Positions 1-6,008 of a stretch of DNA of 7,803 bases are shown here, piece after piece (the first letter of the stretch is position 1; every line of letters starts with the position of its first letter). The translations under genes were made by a program, and so were the position numbers. This DNA is from an uncultured beta proteobacterium (lineage in GTDB: Bacteria; Pseudomonadota; Gammaproteobacteria; Burkholderiales; Rhodocyclaceae). Location: contig CAJBIL010000175.1 in assembly GCA_903953145.1 (NCBI GenBank), positions 1 through 7,803 on the forward strand. The letters are read 5' to 3'. The notes under the pieces were generated by a model. That model was not told the origin of the DNA. It saw only the letters and a list, made by a program, of their open reading frames with translations, and ran no database searches.

Positions 1-1
1 C

Positions 2-178
2 CTCAGCAAGGCGTTTGGCGGCGTTCAGGAGATAGCGCGTCAGGCAGAGGTGAATGCCCATACGCTCTATCGCACGCTGTCCGAACAGGGAAATCCTGAA
101 CTGAAAACGCTTTCCGCAATTCTCAAGGCGATGGGAATGCGGCTGGCTGTGCAACCGATTCATCAGGCACATGCCTAA
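2..178 (+). CDS. HigA-type addiction-module antitoxin, XRE-family HTH (C-terminal fragment)
   Basis: This reading frame is open from the left edge and ends in TAA at 176-178, giving 58 visible residues. The visible part has a helix-turn-helix of the kind found in HigA-like 'putative addiction module antidote' proteins. It contains VQEIARQAEVNAHTLYRTLS, then GNPELKTLSAILKAMGMRL. This matches the family pattern 'VAREAGLSRESLYKALS..GNPSFATVLKVLKALGLRL'. Such antitoxins bind a HigB/RelE-type toxin and repress their own operon. The toxin gene normally sits just upstream, which would be outside the window. The gene runs opposite to the large cluster and appears functionally unrelated to it. The N-terminus, start codon and promoter cannot be seen. 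A plain XRE regulator is the main alternative. Confidence 0.75.
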   Translation, partial: LSKAFGGVQEIARQAEVNAHTLYRTLSEQGNPELKTLSAILKAMGMRLAVQPIHQAHA

Positions 179-374
179 GCGATCCAAGGGCGTAATTCCC
201 CACTGACAGCCTTGCGGCGCGACGCACTACGCGTACGCCCACCACTGTCGCATTCGTGCTACTGGCACAAATTAGTTTGTTTCGGAAATGTGGCTGGAAG
301 CAGGTTTCCAACCTCAGAATTTGACTGTAGTGACCCCCTTTAGTCACATATAGACAAAATATCCTGCTGGCGGC
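179..374. other. Convergent intergenic region
   Basis: This 196-base gap lies between the antitoxin-like gene and the end of the minus-strand cluster. I see no convincing gene or RNA in it. It holds a short imperfect palindrome (330-347) and one arm of the terminal hairpin. It also holds a widely spaced inverted pair, GGGCGTA at 188-194 and TACGCCC at 234-240, which could easily be chance. Since both flanking genes end here, no promoter is required in this gap. Confidence 0.6.
330..347. repeat. Short inverted repeat GTGAC-N8-GTCAC
   Basis: GTGAC at 330-334 and GTCAC at 343-347 are perfect inverted arms around the 8-base spacer CCCCTTTA. The arms are only 5 bp, so a hairpin would be weak. It could be a protein-binding half-site pair, a remnant of a mobile-element end (GGGGTCAC-like sequences occur at some insertion-sequence termini), or chance. 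Nothing around it supports one reading over the others. Confidence 0.25.
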
Positions 375-395
375 TCAGGCCGCCAGTGCCTTTTT
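367..395. terminator. Bidirectional hairpin terminator overlapping the last codon of the cluster
   Basis: CTGGCGGC (367-374) and GCCGCCAG (379-386) form a perfect 8-bp GC-rich stem around a 4-base loop, TCAG. Read on the plus strand it is followed by TGCC and five T (391-395), a good Rho-independent terminator for transcripts coming from the antitoxin side. Read on the minus strand it is followed by an A/T-rich stretch with TTTT (complement of 356-359), a weaker tail. The stop codon of the SnoaL-like gene (TGA, complement of 375-377) lies in the loop. One hairpin therefore probably ends both converging units. Confidence 0.7.
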
Positions 396-809
396 CAGCC
401 GGCGCATGATGCATCCGATACCGGGCAATTTGGCGTAAAGTTCTTCGGCTGCATCCCAGTAATCGCGGTGCCAGATGACCTTGCCTTCTGCATTGAATTT
501 GAGATGTGACACACCGCGCATCAGTTGTGCCTCACCCCGCCCCCACAGCCGCACGCGGTAATGAAACTCCCAGACGAGCATGGCGCCGTTTTCATCAACG
601 ACGCGCTCGATGATGCAAAATCGCGGCTCGGCCACCTGGCGAAACATGTGCGTAAAAATACGCTCGATGGCCGCCAGACCGCGTACCTCATTGAACGGAT
701 CCTTGAAATACGCATCGCTGGCGTAATGCGCGGAAAACTGCCTGACCTGCTCGGGGCTGAGCGTTTCATAAAAGGCAATCAGGGCATCCAGTGCGTTGCT
801 CTGGCTCAT
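375..809 (-). CDS. SnoaL/NTF2-like family protein
   Basis: The product is 144 residues from the ATG at 809, the usual size of a single cone-shaped NTF2/SnoaL domain. Recognisable parts are the N-terminal helix LIAFYETLSPE (10-20), YASDAYFKDPFNEVRG (29-44), a hydrophobic strand AMLVWEFHYRV (76-86) and the C-terminal HRDYWDAAEELYAKLP (114-129). Proteins of this fold bind small hydrophobic ligands or act as isomerases, hydratases or cyclases. The substrate here is unknown. It is the last gene of the cluster, starting 11 bases after the dehydrogenase stop. An upstream TTG at 863 would add 18 residues and overlap the dehydrogenase by 43 bases. I prefer the ATG because the extra residues look unstructured and precede the conserved first helix. 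The Shine-Dalgarno is weak (GAAAG, about 8 bases before the ATG), so coupling to the upstream gene is likely. It has no signal peptide and is presumably cytoplasmic. The family call is firm; the function is not. Confidence 0.88.
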   Translation of the reverse strand: MSQSNALDALIAFYETLSPEQVRQFSAHYASDAYFKDPFNEVRGLAAIERIFTHMFRQVAEPRFCIIERVVDENGAMLVWEFHYRVRLWGRGEAQLMRGVSHLKFNAEGKVIWHRDYWDAAEELYAKLPGIGCIMRRLKKALAA

Positions 810-820
810 ATTCAGCGCTT

Positions 821-1597
821 TCAATGGCTGGTCAGCCGGCGAACCAGCGGGAAATACAGACAATGCGGCAAAGTGGCGAGCAGTTTCATGAAGCGGGTAA
901 AGCGCTTTGGATAATCAATCTCGAAAGCATGACCGGCAAGCCCGTCAATCGTCGCCTCGGCCGCGACTTCGGGCGTGATCAATGCCGGCATCGCAAATTC
1001 GTTCTGGGCGGTGAGCGGGGTCGCGACAAAACCCGGATTGATCACCCGCACGCCAATGCCTTTGGGTGACAGATCCAGATAAAGCGCTTCGGCAAAGTTG
1101 ATCAGCGCGGCTTTGGTCGGGCCGTAAATCAGCGAGCGGGGCAGGCCACGATAGCCGGCAACACTGGCCGTGAAGCCGATGTGGCCACTGCCCTGCTTGA
1201 GCAATTGCGGCACGACACAAGCGGCAAAACGGACGGCGCCGGTCAGGTTAACGTCGATCATGTGCTGCGCTTTTTTCACATCCAGCGCCCAGGCATGCAT
1301 CGGCAGGTAGTCGCCGGCCAGATAAATCGCCACATCAACGCCGCCCCAGACGCCGAGTAGCCGCTTCCAGGCCCGTTGCACGCTCGCCTCTTCCGTCACG
1401 TCGCAGGGCAGTATCAACGCATCACCAGCGCCGGCAACGCCCTTCACCACATTCAGCAGGCGCAGACCGTCCCGCCCCGACAGGGCGACACGCGCACCGC
1501 GCACCAGCAATGCCCGGGCCAGCGCCGCGCCGATGCCGCTCGAAGCGCCAACCAGCCAGACGCGCTTGTCTTCCCATTCGGTAATTTCCGGATTCAT
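821..1597 (-). CDS. Short-chain dehydrogenase/reductase (SDR family)
   Basis: This 258-residue protein is a classical SDR of normal length. It has the dinucleotide-binding motif GASSGIG (17-23), a CDV acidic position after strand 4 (65-67), the catalytic Asn in DVNLTGA (N117), Ser145 in TASVAG, and Tyr158 and Lys162 in YGPTK. An Arg after the cofactor strand (GRD, 41-43) hints at NADP(H), but this is inference. Such enzymes reduce or oxidise a carbonyl/alcohol pair, and in a lipid-modification cluster the substrate may be an acyl-chain ketone or alcohol. The C-terminal segment from about 230 is basic and hydrophobic (KRFTRFMKLLATLPHCLYFP), unlike the short tails of soluble SDRs, and could touch the membrane. 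The start ATG overlaps the stop of the DUF3833 gene as ATGA. No strong Shine-Dalgarno is visible, so translation is probably coupled. Confidence 0.93.
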   Translation of the reverse strand: MNPEITEWEDKRVWLVGASSGIGAALARALLVRGARVALSGRDGLRLLNVVKGVAGAGDALILPCDVTEEASVQRAWKRLLGVWGGVDVAIYLAGDYLPMHAWALDVKKAQHMIDVNLTGAVRFAACVVPQLLKQGSGHIGFTASVAGYRGLPRSLIYGPTKAALINFAEALYLDLSPKGIGVRVINPGFVATPLTAQNEFAMPALITPEVAAEATIDGLAGHAFEIDYPKRFTRFMKLLATLPHCLYFPLVRRLTSH

Positions 1598-2154
1598 TTT
1601 GGCTCGCTTTGGCGTTTGGTAAAACTCAAGGTCACTTCACCCAGATGAAAGCCGAACTTGCTCATCGCCGAGCGATTGAGCATGACTTTCTCGTCGATCA
1701 GGAGCATCCAGTCATCAAAATCAACATTGATCACCTTGCCATCCACCGGCAAGGCCAGCACATAACGCCAGCGCAGCGCATTACCCGCTGCCTCGCCCTG
1801 CGCGTCACCCACCACATCATCGGCGCGGCCGACATAATGGCCGGCATCAAGGCGGGTGATCGTCCACACCCGGCGCGAGGTGGTGCCGTCCGACCAGCTG
1901 AAGTTCTCGTCGAGCGTGCCCACCTCCTTGCCGTCACGCTTCTCCCATTTGGCGTCGATCACCACATGGAAGCGCTTGATCACTTCGCCGGAGCGATCCT
2001 GAAACATTCCCCAGCCATCGAGCGTGCCGTTGAAATACTGCGCGAGATCGAGCACCGGTTGTTCCGCCCGGTAGCGCTCCACCGGCACGCCGGCACAAGC
2101 GCCCAGGCCAAAAATGCCCAATGCACAGAACGATAGCCACAGTTTTTTGATCAT
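1594..2154 (-). CDS. DUF3833 family lipoprotein
   Basis: This 186-residue protein starts with a lipoprotein signal: MIKK, a hydrophobic stretch, then the lipobox LGAC with Cys20 as the lipidated residue. Ala follows the Cys, with no Asp retention signal, so outer-membrane sorting by Lol is expected. The mature part matches the DUF3833 pattern as I know it: an LDLAQYFNGTLDGWGMFQDRSG segment (split here at 35-44 and 45-56), FHVVIDAKW (62-70), LDENFSWSDG (81-90) and repeated Trp/Tyr-rich strands suggesting a lipocalin-like beta structure. No enzymatic role is established for the family, to my knowledge. It is commonly found beside Cfa-like and CHI-like genes. A role in binding or moving modified lipid in the periplasm is inference. 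The start overlaps the transporter stop as ATGA and has a good GGAGG 4 bases upstream. Confidence 0.9.
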   Translation of the reverse strand: MIKKLWLSFCALGIFGLGACAGVPVERYRAEQPVLDLAQYFNGTLDGWGMFQDRSGEVIKRFHVVIDAKWEKRDGKEVGTLDENFSWSDGTTSRRVWTITRLDAGHYVGRADDVVGDAQGEAAGNALRWRYVLALPVDGKVINVDFDDWMLLIDEKVMLNRSAMSKFGFHLGEVTLSFTKRQSEPK

Positions 2155-3446
2155 GATGCCTCCAGAATTTTGCGCCAGCGCCAGGCCAGCGTGATGGCAA
2201 CCGCTTTAAATAGCAGCGGCAGCAGGCAATACACCGCAGACAATGCAACGACCGCATCCGCATTAACCGCGCCCGGCCGGTAGCCGGCCAGATCGAGCAA
2301 GGGCAAGGCCAGGCCGGCAGCCAGCGCGAGGTTGAGCTTGGCTACCAGATTCCACCAACCAAAGTACCCCCCCGCCTGCGCTTGTCGCTGCGACGCGCTA
2401 TCGCCACCTTCAGTAATCTCAGCCAGCAAAGCGGCGGGGAGCGTCAGGTCAGCACCGAGCGCGGCCCCCGAGAGCAGACACACCACGGCAAACGGCCACA
2501 CATCGCCGACACCCAGTCCCCACGCCCAAACAAAGCTGATCACGGCCAGCAGCATGGCCGCCACCCACACCGGCACCCGCCCGAAACGCCGCGCCAGCGA
2601 TACCCAAAGCGGCAGAAAAGCGACACCGCTGACAAAATAGATGCTCAGAAAAGCCCCGCTCCATGACTCGGCCTGTAGCACGTCGGCAATAAAGAAAAGC
2701 ACCAGCGTCGCCGGCAGCGCCGCAGCGATCCCGTTCAACACAAATACGGTCAGCAGGTAACGAAAACGCCGATCCTGCAAGGCTTGGCGCAAGGCGAGCT
2801 GCCATTGCACATTGGCCGGAAGCCTTGGCTGCGAAGGTGGCGAGGCGAGCAGTGTCATTGTCGCCAGCAGAAAAAGTAGCGGCAGAAAACCCCACGCCAG
2901 CCACGACAAACCCTGCGCCAGATCACTGGAGAGCAGCCCCGGCAATGCCGCAGCGAGCACCACCCCGAGCAGGCCGAAACCTTCGCGGCTGGCCACCAGC
3001 CGCGTGCGCTGGCCGGCGTCCCTGCCCAGCTCCGCGCCCCAGGCTTGATAAGCGATGCTCGCCAGCGAGAAGCCAAAATAGGTGGCCGCCATCGCCAGCA
3101 GCATCCACAACGGCGCACTGAGACCGCTGCCGGCTGCCGGTGGATGCAACAAGGCCAGCATGCCCAGCGCGAGGAAAGGCAGCGCCAGCAGAATCAGCCG
3201 TTGCCGGCGGGGCGTGCGGTCACTCCAGACACCCAATAGTGGATCAACGCCGGCATCGAGCAAACGTGCCGCCAGCAACAAACCTCCGAGCAGACCCAGG
3301 CTCATGCCGGTCGCTTCGGCATAGAGTTTCGGCACATGCACATAGATCGGCAGCGCAGCCATCGCCAGCGGCAGGCCGAGCGCACCGTAGGCGAGCAGTT
3401 GCCGTTTTTCTTGCCATTGCTCTTGCCATTGCGGCAGCGCCTGCAT
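2151..3446 (-). CDS. MFS transporter of the GPH (glycoside-pentoside-hexuronide:cation symporter) type
   Basis: This 431-residue, very hydrophobic protein has about twelve predicted membrane helices. It carries GPH/MFS_2 signatures: LLAARLLDAGVDPLLGVWSD (57-76) followed by basic TPRRQR, and AYQAWGAELGRDAGQRTRL (132-150), corresponding to the 'iPY.A.gaEl..d...R' loop of the family. Known GPH members carry sugars with H+ or Na+. Here, with lipid-modifying neighbours, the cargo may be something else, such as a lipid or precursor. That is inference. The start ATG shares one base with the stop of the CHI-like gene (TGATG). The N-terminus contains a duplicated QWQE (residues 6-13) before the first helix. 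Inner-membrane location is certain on hydropathy; substrate is unknown. Confidence 0.92.
   Translation of the reverse strand: MQALPQWQEQWQEKRQLLAYGALGLPLAMAALPIYVHVPKLYAEATGMSLGLLGGLLLAARLLDAGVDPLLGVWSDRTPRRQRLILLALPFLALGMLALLHPPAAGSGLSAPLWMLLAMAATYFGFSLASIAYQAWGAELGRDAGQRTRLVASREGFGLLGVVLAAALPGLLSSDLAQGLSWLAWGFLPLLFLLATMTLLASPPSQPRLPANVQWQLALRQALQDRRFRYLLTVFVLNGIAAALPATLVLFFIADVLQAESWSGAFLSIYFVSGVAFLPLWVSLARRFGRVPVWVAAMLLAVISFVWAWGLGVGDVWPFAVVCLLSGAALGADLTLPAALLAEITEGGDSASQRQAQAGGYFGWWNLVAKLNLALAAGLALPLLDLAGYRPGAVNADAVVALSAVYCLLPLLFKAVAITLAWRWRKILEAS
2159..2163 (-). promoter_or_regulatory. Shine-Dalgarno of the DUF3833 lipoprotein gene
   Basis: The minus strand reads GGAGG followed by CATC and the ATG at 2154. 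The core is strong, although the 4-base spacing is shorter than the usual 5-9. It fixes the start that gives the intact lipoprotein signal peptide. Confidence 0.6.
3409..3432. repeat. 12-bp perfect tandem duplication in the transporter N-terminus
   Basis: TCTTGCCATTGC occurs twice in direct succession (3409-3420 and 3421-3432). In the transporter frame this encodes QWQE twice (residues 6-13), just before the first membrane helix. The unit is a multiple of three, so gain or loss of a copy would change length but not frame. Confidence 0.8.
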
Positions 3447-3961
3447 CAGCCGCCGTCCGGCCGTTTAAGCAAGGCGGTACGCAAGGCCGGGCTGCGGCTT
3501 GCCGTATCCAGCCAGATGCCGAAGAAGCGGCGGGCGAACTCCGGGTCGGCGACTTCGCCACTCGGCTTGCCCTGATAATAAAACTGCGCGCCCCGCCCCG
3601 GATAATGGACACCGATGATGGTGTCACCCTCTTTGACATCGGGAAAAACACGCCGCAACTCCGGCTCCCAGCGTTGCAATTGCGGCGCATCGGCACCGAG
3701 GCGACTCATTTCATCGAGGCTGACCTGCACCAGCCGATCACGCGGAATATCGCGCAGGTAGTCGAGTTGCAGCGCGGAGGGCGAGGTTTCGACGGCATTA
3801 CCGGCAACCCACAGCGTGGCGCGGTAGAGGGAAAAACCAAACCAGCTCATTTCACCACTGCCCCACTGCCGCCAGCCGGCCTCGCCCTTGCGCACGGCAT
3901 CGGGCAAGGCATGCGCCAGCGCCGCACAGCACAGCAAGGCAATAGCGATCAGTTTTTTCAC
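3446..3961 (-). CDS. Secreted chalcone isomerase-like family protein
   Basis: This 171-residue protein has a Sec signal peptide (MKKLIAIALLCCAALAHALP) with probable cleavage after AHA at about residue 18. The remainder resembles the bacterial chalcone-isomerase-like family: GSGEMSWFGFSLYRATLWV (34-52), ALQLDYLRDIPRDRL (63-77), then GDTIIGVHYPGRGAQFYYQG (117-136) and FARRFFGIWLDTASRSPALR (142-161). Plant chalcone isomerase acts on flavonoids. Bacterial members with signal peptides share the fold, and related proteins in plants and algae bind fatty acids. Fatty-acid binding here is therefore attractive but unproven. The start is GTG, overlapping the methyltransferase stop as GTGA, the only non-ATG start at an overlap in this cluster. 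No Shine-Dalgarno is evident upstream, so coupling is likely. Confidence 0.88.
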   Translation of the reverse strand: MKKLIAIALLCCAALAHALPDAVRKGEAGWRQWGSGEMSWFGFSLYRATLWVAGNAVETSPSALQLDYLRDIPRDRLVQVSLDEMSRLGADAPQLQRWEPELRRVFPDVKEGDTIIGVHYPGRGAQFYYQGKPSGEVADPEFARRFFGIWLDTASRSPALRTALLKRPDGG

Positions 3962-5217
3962 GGGGTGTGCACCAGTTCAAACTGCATAACATCGGTGCAG
4001 CCGCTGTTGAAGCCAGCCTGGCAATAGGCCAGATAAAAACGCCAGACCCGGCGGAAACGCTCGTCAAAGCCCAAACGCTCAATCGCCGGCCATTCGCGCT
4101 CAAAACTCACCGACCATTCAGCCAGGGTGCGCGAGTAATCGGGGCCGAAGGCAAAGGCATCGCGCACCGTCAGCCCGGCCTTGGCCGCCTGCTTGCTAAA
4201 CACCGACGGGCTGGGCAGCATGCCACCGGGGAAGACATGCTGCTGGATGAAATCGGTGCCCTTGCGGTAGCGTGCGAACAGATCGTCGCGGATCGTAATG
4301 CTCTGCACCGCCGCACGCCCGCCCGGCTTGAGCAGGCGTTTGAGCGTCTTGAAGTAACCCGGCCACCAGCGCTCGCCGACGGCCTCGAACATTTCGATCG
4401 ACACAATATGGTCGAACTGTTCTCCGTGCATGTCACGATAGTCACGTAACTCAAGCTGCACCCGGTCATCCAGACCCGCCGTGACCATTCGCTCACGGGC
4501 AAACTCAAGCTGGGACGGCGACAGGGTCAGCCCCACCACCTCAGCCCCTGCCTCACGGGCAGCGGTTTCGGCAAAGCCGCCCCAGCCGCAGCCGATCTCC
4601 AGCACGCGCTGCCCCGGCCGAATATCCAGCTGGCGAATAATGCGCCGGTATTTGACGAGTTGCGCCGAGGCCAGCGAGCGGTTTTCTACCCCGGAATACA
4701 GGGCGCTGGAATAACTCATCGTCGGATCAAGCCACAACCGGTAAAAGTCATTGCCCAGATCATAGTGCGCCATGATGTTGCGGCGTGAGCCGGTACGCGT
4801 GTTGTCGTTAAAGAGATGACGCAGGCGCGCCGTCAGCAGCCCCCACCATTGCCCGTACACCGCACGCGACATCAACTCGCGGTTGTTGGCGAACAGCGTC
4901 AGCAGTGCCGCGAGATCGGGGCTGTGCCAGTCACCGTCGATCCACGCTTCGGCAAAACCGACATCGCCACGGGCCAGCGCGCTATCAAATACCGACCAGT
5001 TATTAATCTCCAGGACGGCGCTGATTTTTCCTGCTTGTCCACGCGGTTGCCCGCGCTCACCAAAGCGCAGATTGGCACCGCCCGGCAAACGCACTTCCAA
5101 CTCGCCGTGGCCGATTTTTTCGAGCAGGCCGAGTATGGCCCGTGCGCTACGCGGCATGGCAATCGCTGAAGAGGGCGCGCCGGCTGGCAGTGTTAGTGTA
5201 TTTTCAAGGGGGTTCAT
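3958..5217 (-). CDS. Cyclopropane-fatty-acyl-phospholipid synthase family SAM-dependent methyltransferase (UfaM-like candidate)
   Basis: This 419-residue protein has the full Cfa architecture. An N-terminal lipid-binding domain (to about 140) includes VFDSALARGDVGFAEAWIDG. The family hallmark HYDLGNDFYRLWLDPTMSYS follows at 151-170, then the SAM-binding loop VLEIGCGWGGFAE (205-217), SIEMFEAVG (273-281) and LKPGG (296-300). It acts on unsaturated acyl chains of membrane phospholipids using SAM. Compared with E. coli Cfa as I recall it, Glu239 (E278 here) and Tyr317 (Y361) are kept. Cys139 is Ser171 and His266 is Gln305, so two of the bicarbonate-site residues differ. That fits methyl transfer without ring closure, as proposed for UfaM of the furan fatty acid pathway, but true cyclopropanation cannot be excluded. 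A strong GAGGAG lies 8 bases before the ATG, which overlaps the DUF1365 stop as ATGA. Likely peripheral on the inner membrane. Confidence 0.95.
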   Translation of the reverse strand: MNPLENTLTLPAGAPSSAIAMPRSARAILGLLEKIGHGELEVRLPGGANLRFGERGQPRGQAGKISAVLEINNWSVFDSALARGDVGFAEAWIDGDWHSPDLAALLTLFANNRELMSRAVYGQWWGLLTARLRHLFNDNTRTGSRRNIMAHYDLGNDFYRLWLDPTMSYSSALYSGVENRSLASAQLVKYRRIIRQLDIRPGQRVLEIGCGWGGFAETAAREAGAEVVGLTLSPSQLEFARERMVTAGLDDRVQLELRDYRDMHGEQFDHIVSIEMFEAVGERWWPGYFKTLKRLLKPGGRAAVQSITIRDDLFARYRKGTDFIQQHVFPGGMLPSPSVFSKQAAKAGLTVRDAFAFGPDYSRTLAEWSVSFEREWPAIERLGFDERFRRVWRFYLAYCQAGFNSGCTDVMQFELVHTP

Positions 5218-6008
5218 CGCGTCGTCTCCTCAAGCGGGGGTTCAGGTTTTCTAAAGAAAGGCACGCGCTTGAGCCAGAGCTTGAGCGCCTGCCAATGGAT
5301 ACGATAAACAATGCCAACCGTCAGCCACGGGTAGCTGACAAACGCCTTAAACAGCGCACCGCTGCTCATTGGGGTGGCACGACCGGAAATCGCGGTGTGC
5401 AGCAAATCACCGGCCGCATCACCATGGTCGATACGCGCCAGCCGCGTGGCCGGTTTGCCGGCAGTCGCCGGCTTGGCATAAAAGCGGAAGCGGTAAAAAC
5501 CAGCCACGGCCATAAATGGTGAAACATGAAACACCTTTGGCCGCTCGAACAGGTCGCCATCCACAATCGCCCGGCCATCCGGGTGCGCCAACAGATAATT
5601 GTGGCGCTCGCCAAATGTATTGTTTACCTCGACCAGCACCGCAACCAGCTCGCCCGCCGGGTTGTGGCAAAACCAGAAGCTCACCGGGTTAAACACAAAT
5701 CCCAGCACACGCGGGAAGCATTGCAGCCAGACTTCGCCATCGGCAGCAATACCCTGCTGTGCGAGCAGATGACGTATCCACGACAAGGGGTGCGAGCCAT
5801 CGCGCGCGCCGTGATCGGCAAAATGAAAACTGAAAAAATTACGCCGGTTGATCGAAAAAAGTGGGCCAGCCGCCTGTTCTACACCTGACAACTTCAGCAA
5901 GCAGAAGTACACCGGGTAAACGAAACGATGGGCGGCTGGCCGCAAGCGGTTGTGCATGACCTTGCCGAAAAATAGCAAGGACGGCGACAAGGCCATGCGT
6001 TCACTCAT
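5214..6008 (-). CDS. DUF1365 family protein
   Basis: This 264-residue protein carries the conserved segments of DUF1365: GKVMHNRLRPAAHRFVYPV (15-33), CFPRVLGFVFNPVSFWFCH (97-115), VEVNNTFGERHNYLL (126-140) and KVFHVSPFM (158-166). It is rich in conserved His, Asn and aromatic residues (H19, H27, N108, H136, H161), compatible with a metal or cofactor site. No catalytic chemistry is established that I can name. DUF1365 genes are very often found between an FAD amine-oxidase-like gene and a Cfa-like gene, exactly as here, which points to a shared lipid pathway. Being the desaturase partner or oxygen-inserting component is inference. No signal peptide is visible. The C-terminal basic and hydrophobic stretch could be membrane-associated. 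The start overlaps the FAD gene stop as ATGA, with GGAG 9 bases upstream (6018-6021). Confidence 0.92.
   Translation of the reverse strand: MSERMALSPSLLFFGKVMHNRLRPAAHRFVYPVYFCLLKLSGVEQAAGPLFSINRRNFFSFHFADHGARDGSHPLSWIRHLLAQQGIAADGEVWLQCFPRVLGFVFNPVSFWFCHNPAGELVAVLVEVNNTFGERHNYLLAHPDGRAIVDGDLFERPKVFHVSPFMAVAGFYRFRFYAKPATAGKPATRLARIDHGDAAGDLLHTAISGRATPMSSGALFKAFVSYPWLTVGIVYRIHWQALKLWLKRVPFFRKPEPPLEETTR
5226..5231 (-). promoter_or_regulatory. Strong Shine-Dalgarno of the Cfa-like gene
   Basis: The minus strand reads GAGGAG followed by 8 bases and the ATG at 5217. It lies inside the end of the DUF1365 gene and is one of the two best ribosome sites in the cluster. It supports this start and implies the methyltransferase can be translated efficiently as well as by coupling. 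Confidence 0.7.

Noticed and set aside
188..240. GGGCGTA and TACGCCC as a long-range hairpin or attachment site
   Set aside because: There are only 7 matching bases separated by 39, in GC-rich DNA, with no supporting repeat elsewhere in the window.
123..347. A 74-codon minus-strand open frame in the left gap, beginning MTKGGHY
   Set aside because: It runs antisense into the antitoxin-like gene, has no clear domain and begins inside the small palindrome. The GGHY start comes from the GTGACCCCC sequence and resembles spurious peptides at such repeats.
1609..2136. A 175-codon plus-strand open frame
   Set aside because: It is a complete shadow of the DUF3833 lipoprotein gene, with His- and Arg-rich low-information sequence and no family signature.
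2367..2373. A run of seven C in the transporter gene as a possible phase-variable tract
   Set aside because: It encodes Gly-Gly in an intact frame, is short for slippage control in a GC-rich genome, and lies in the middle of the gene.
3140..4027. A 295-codon open frame on the plus strand
   Set aside because: It lies antisense to the transporter and CHI-like genes, which have clear family motifs and coupled starts. Its composition is typical of a GC-rich shadow frame and no motif is recognisable.
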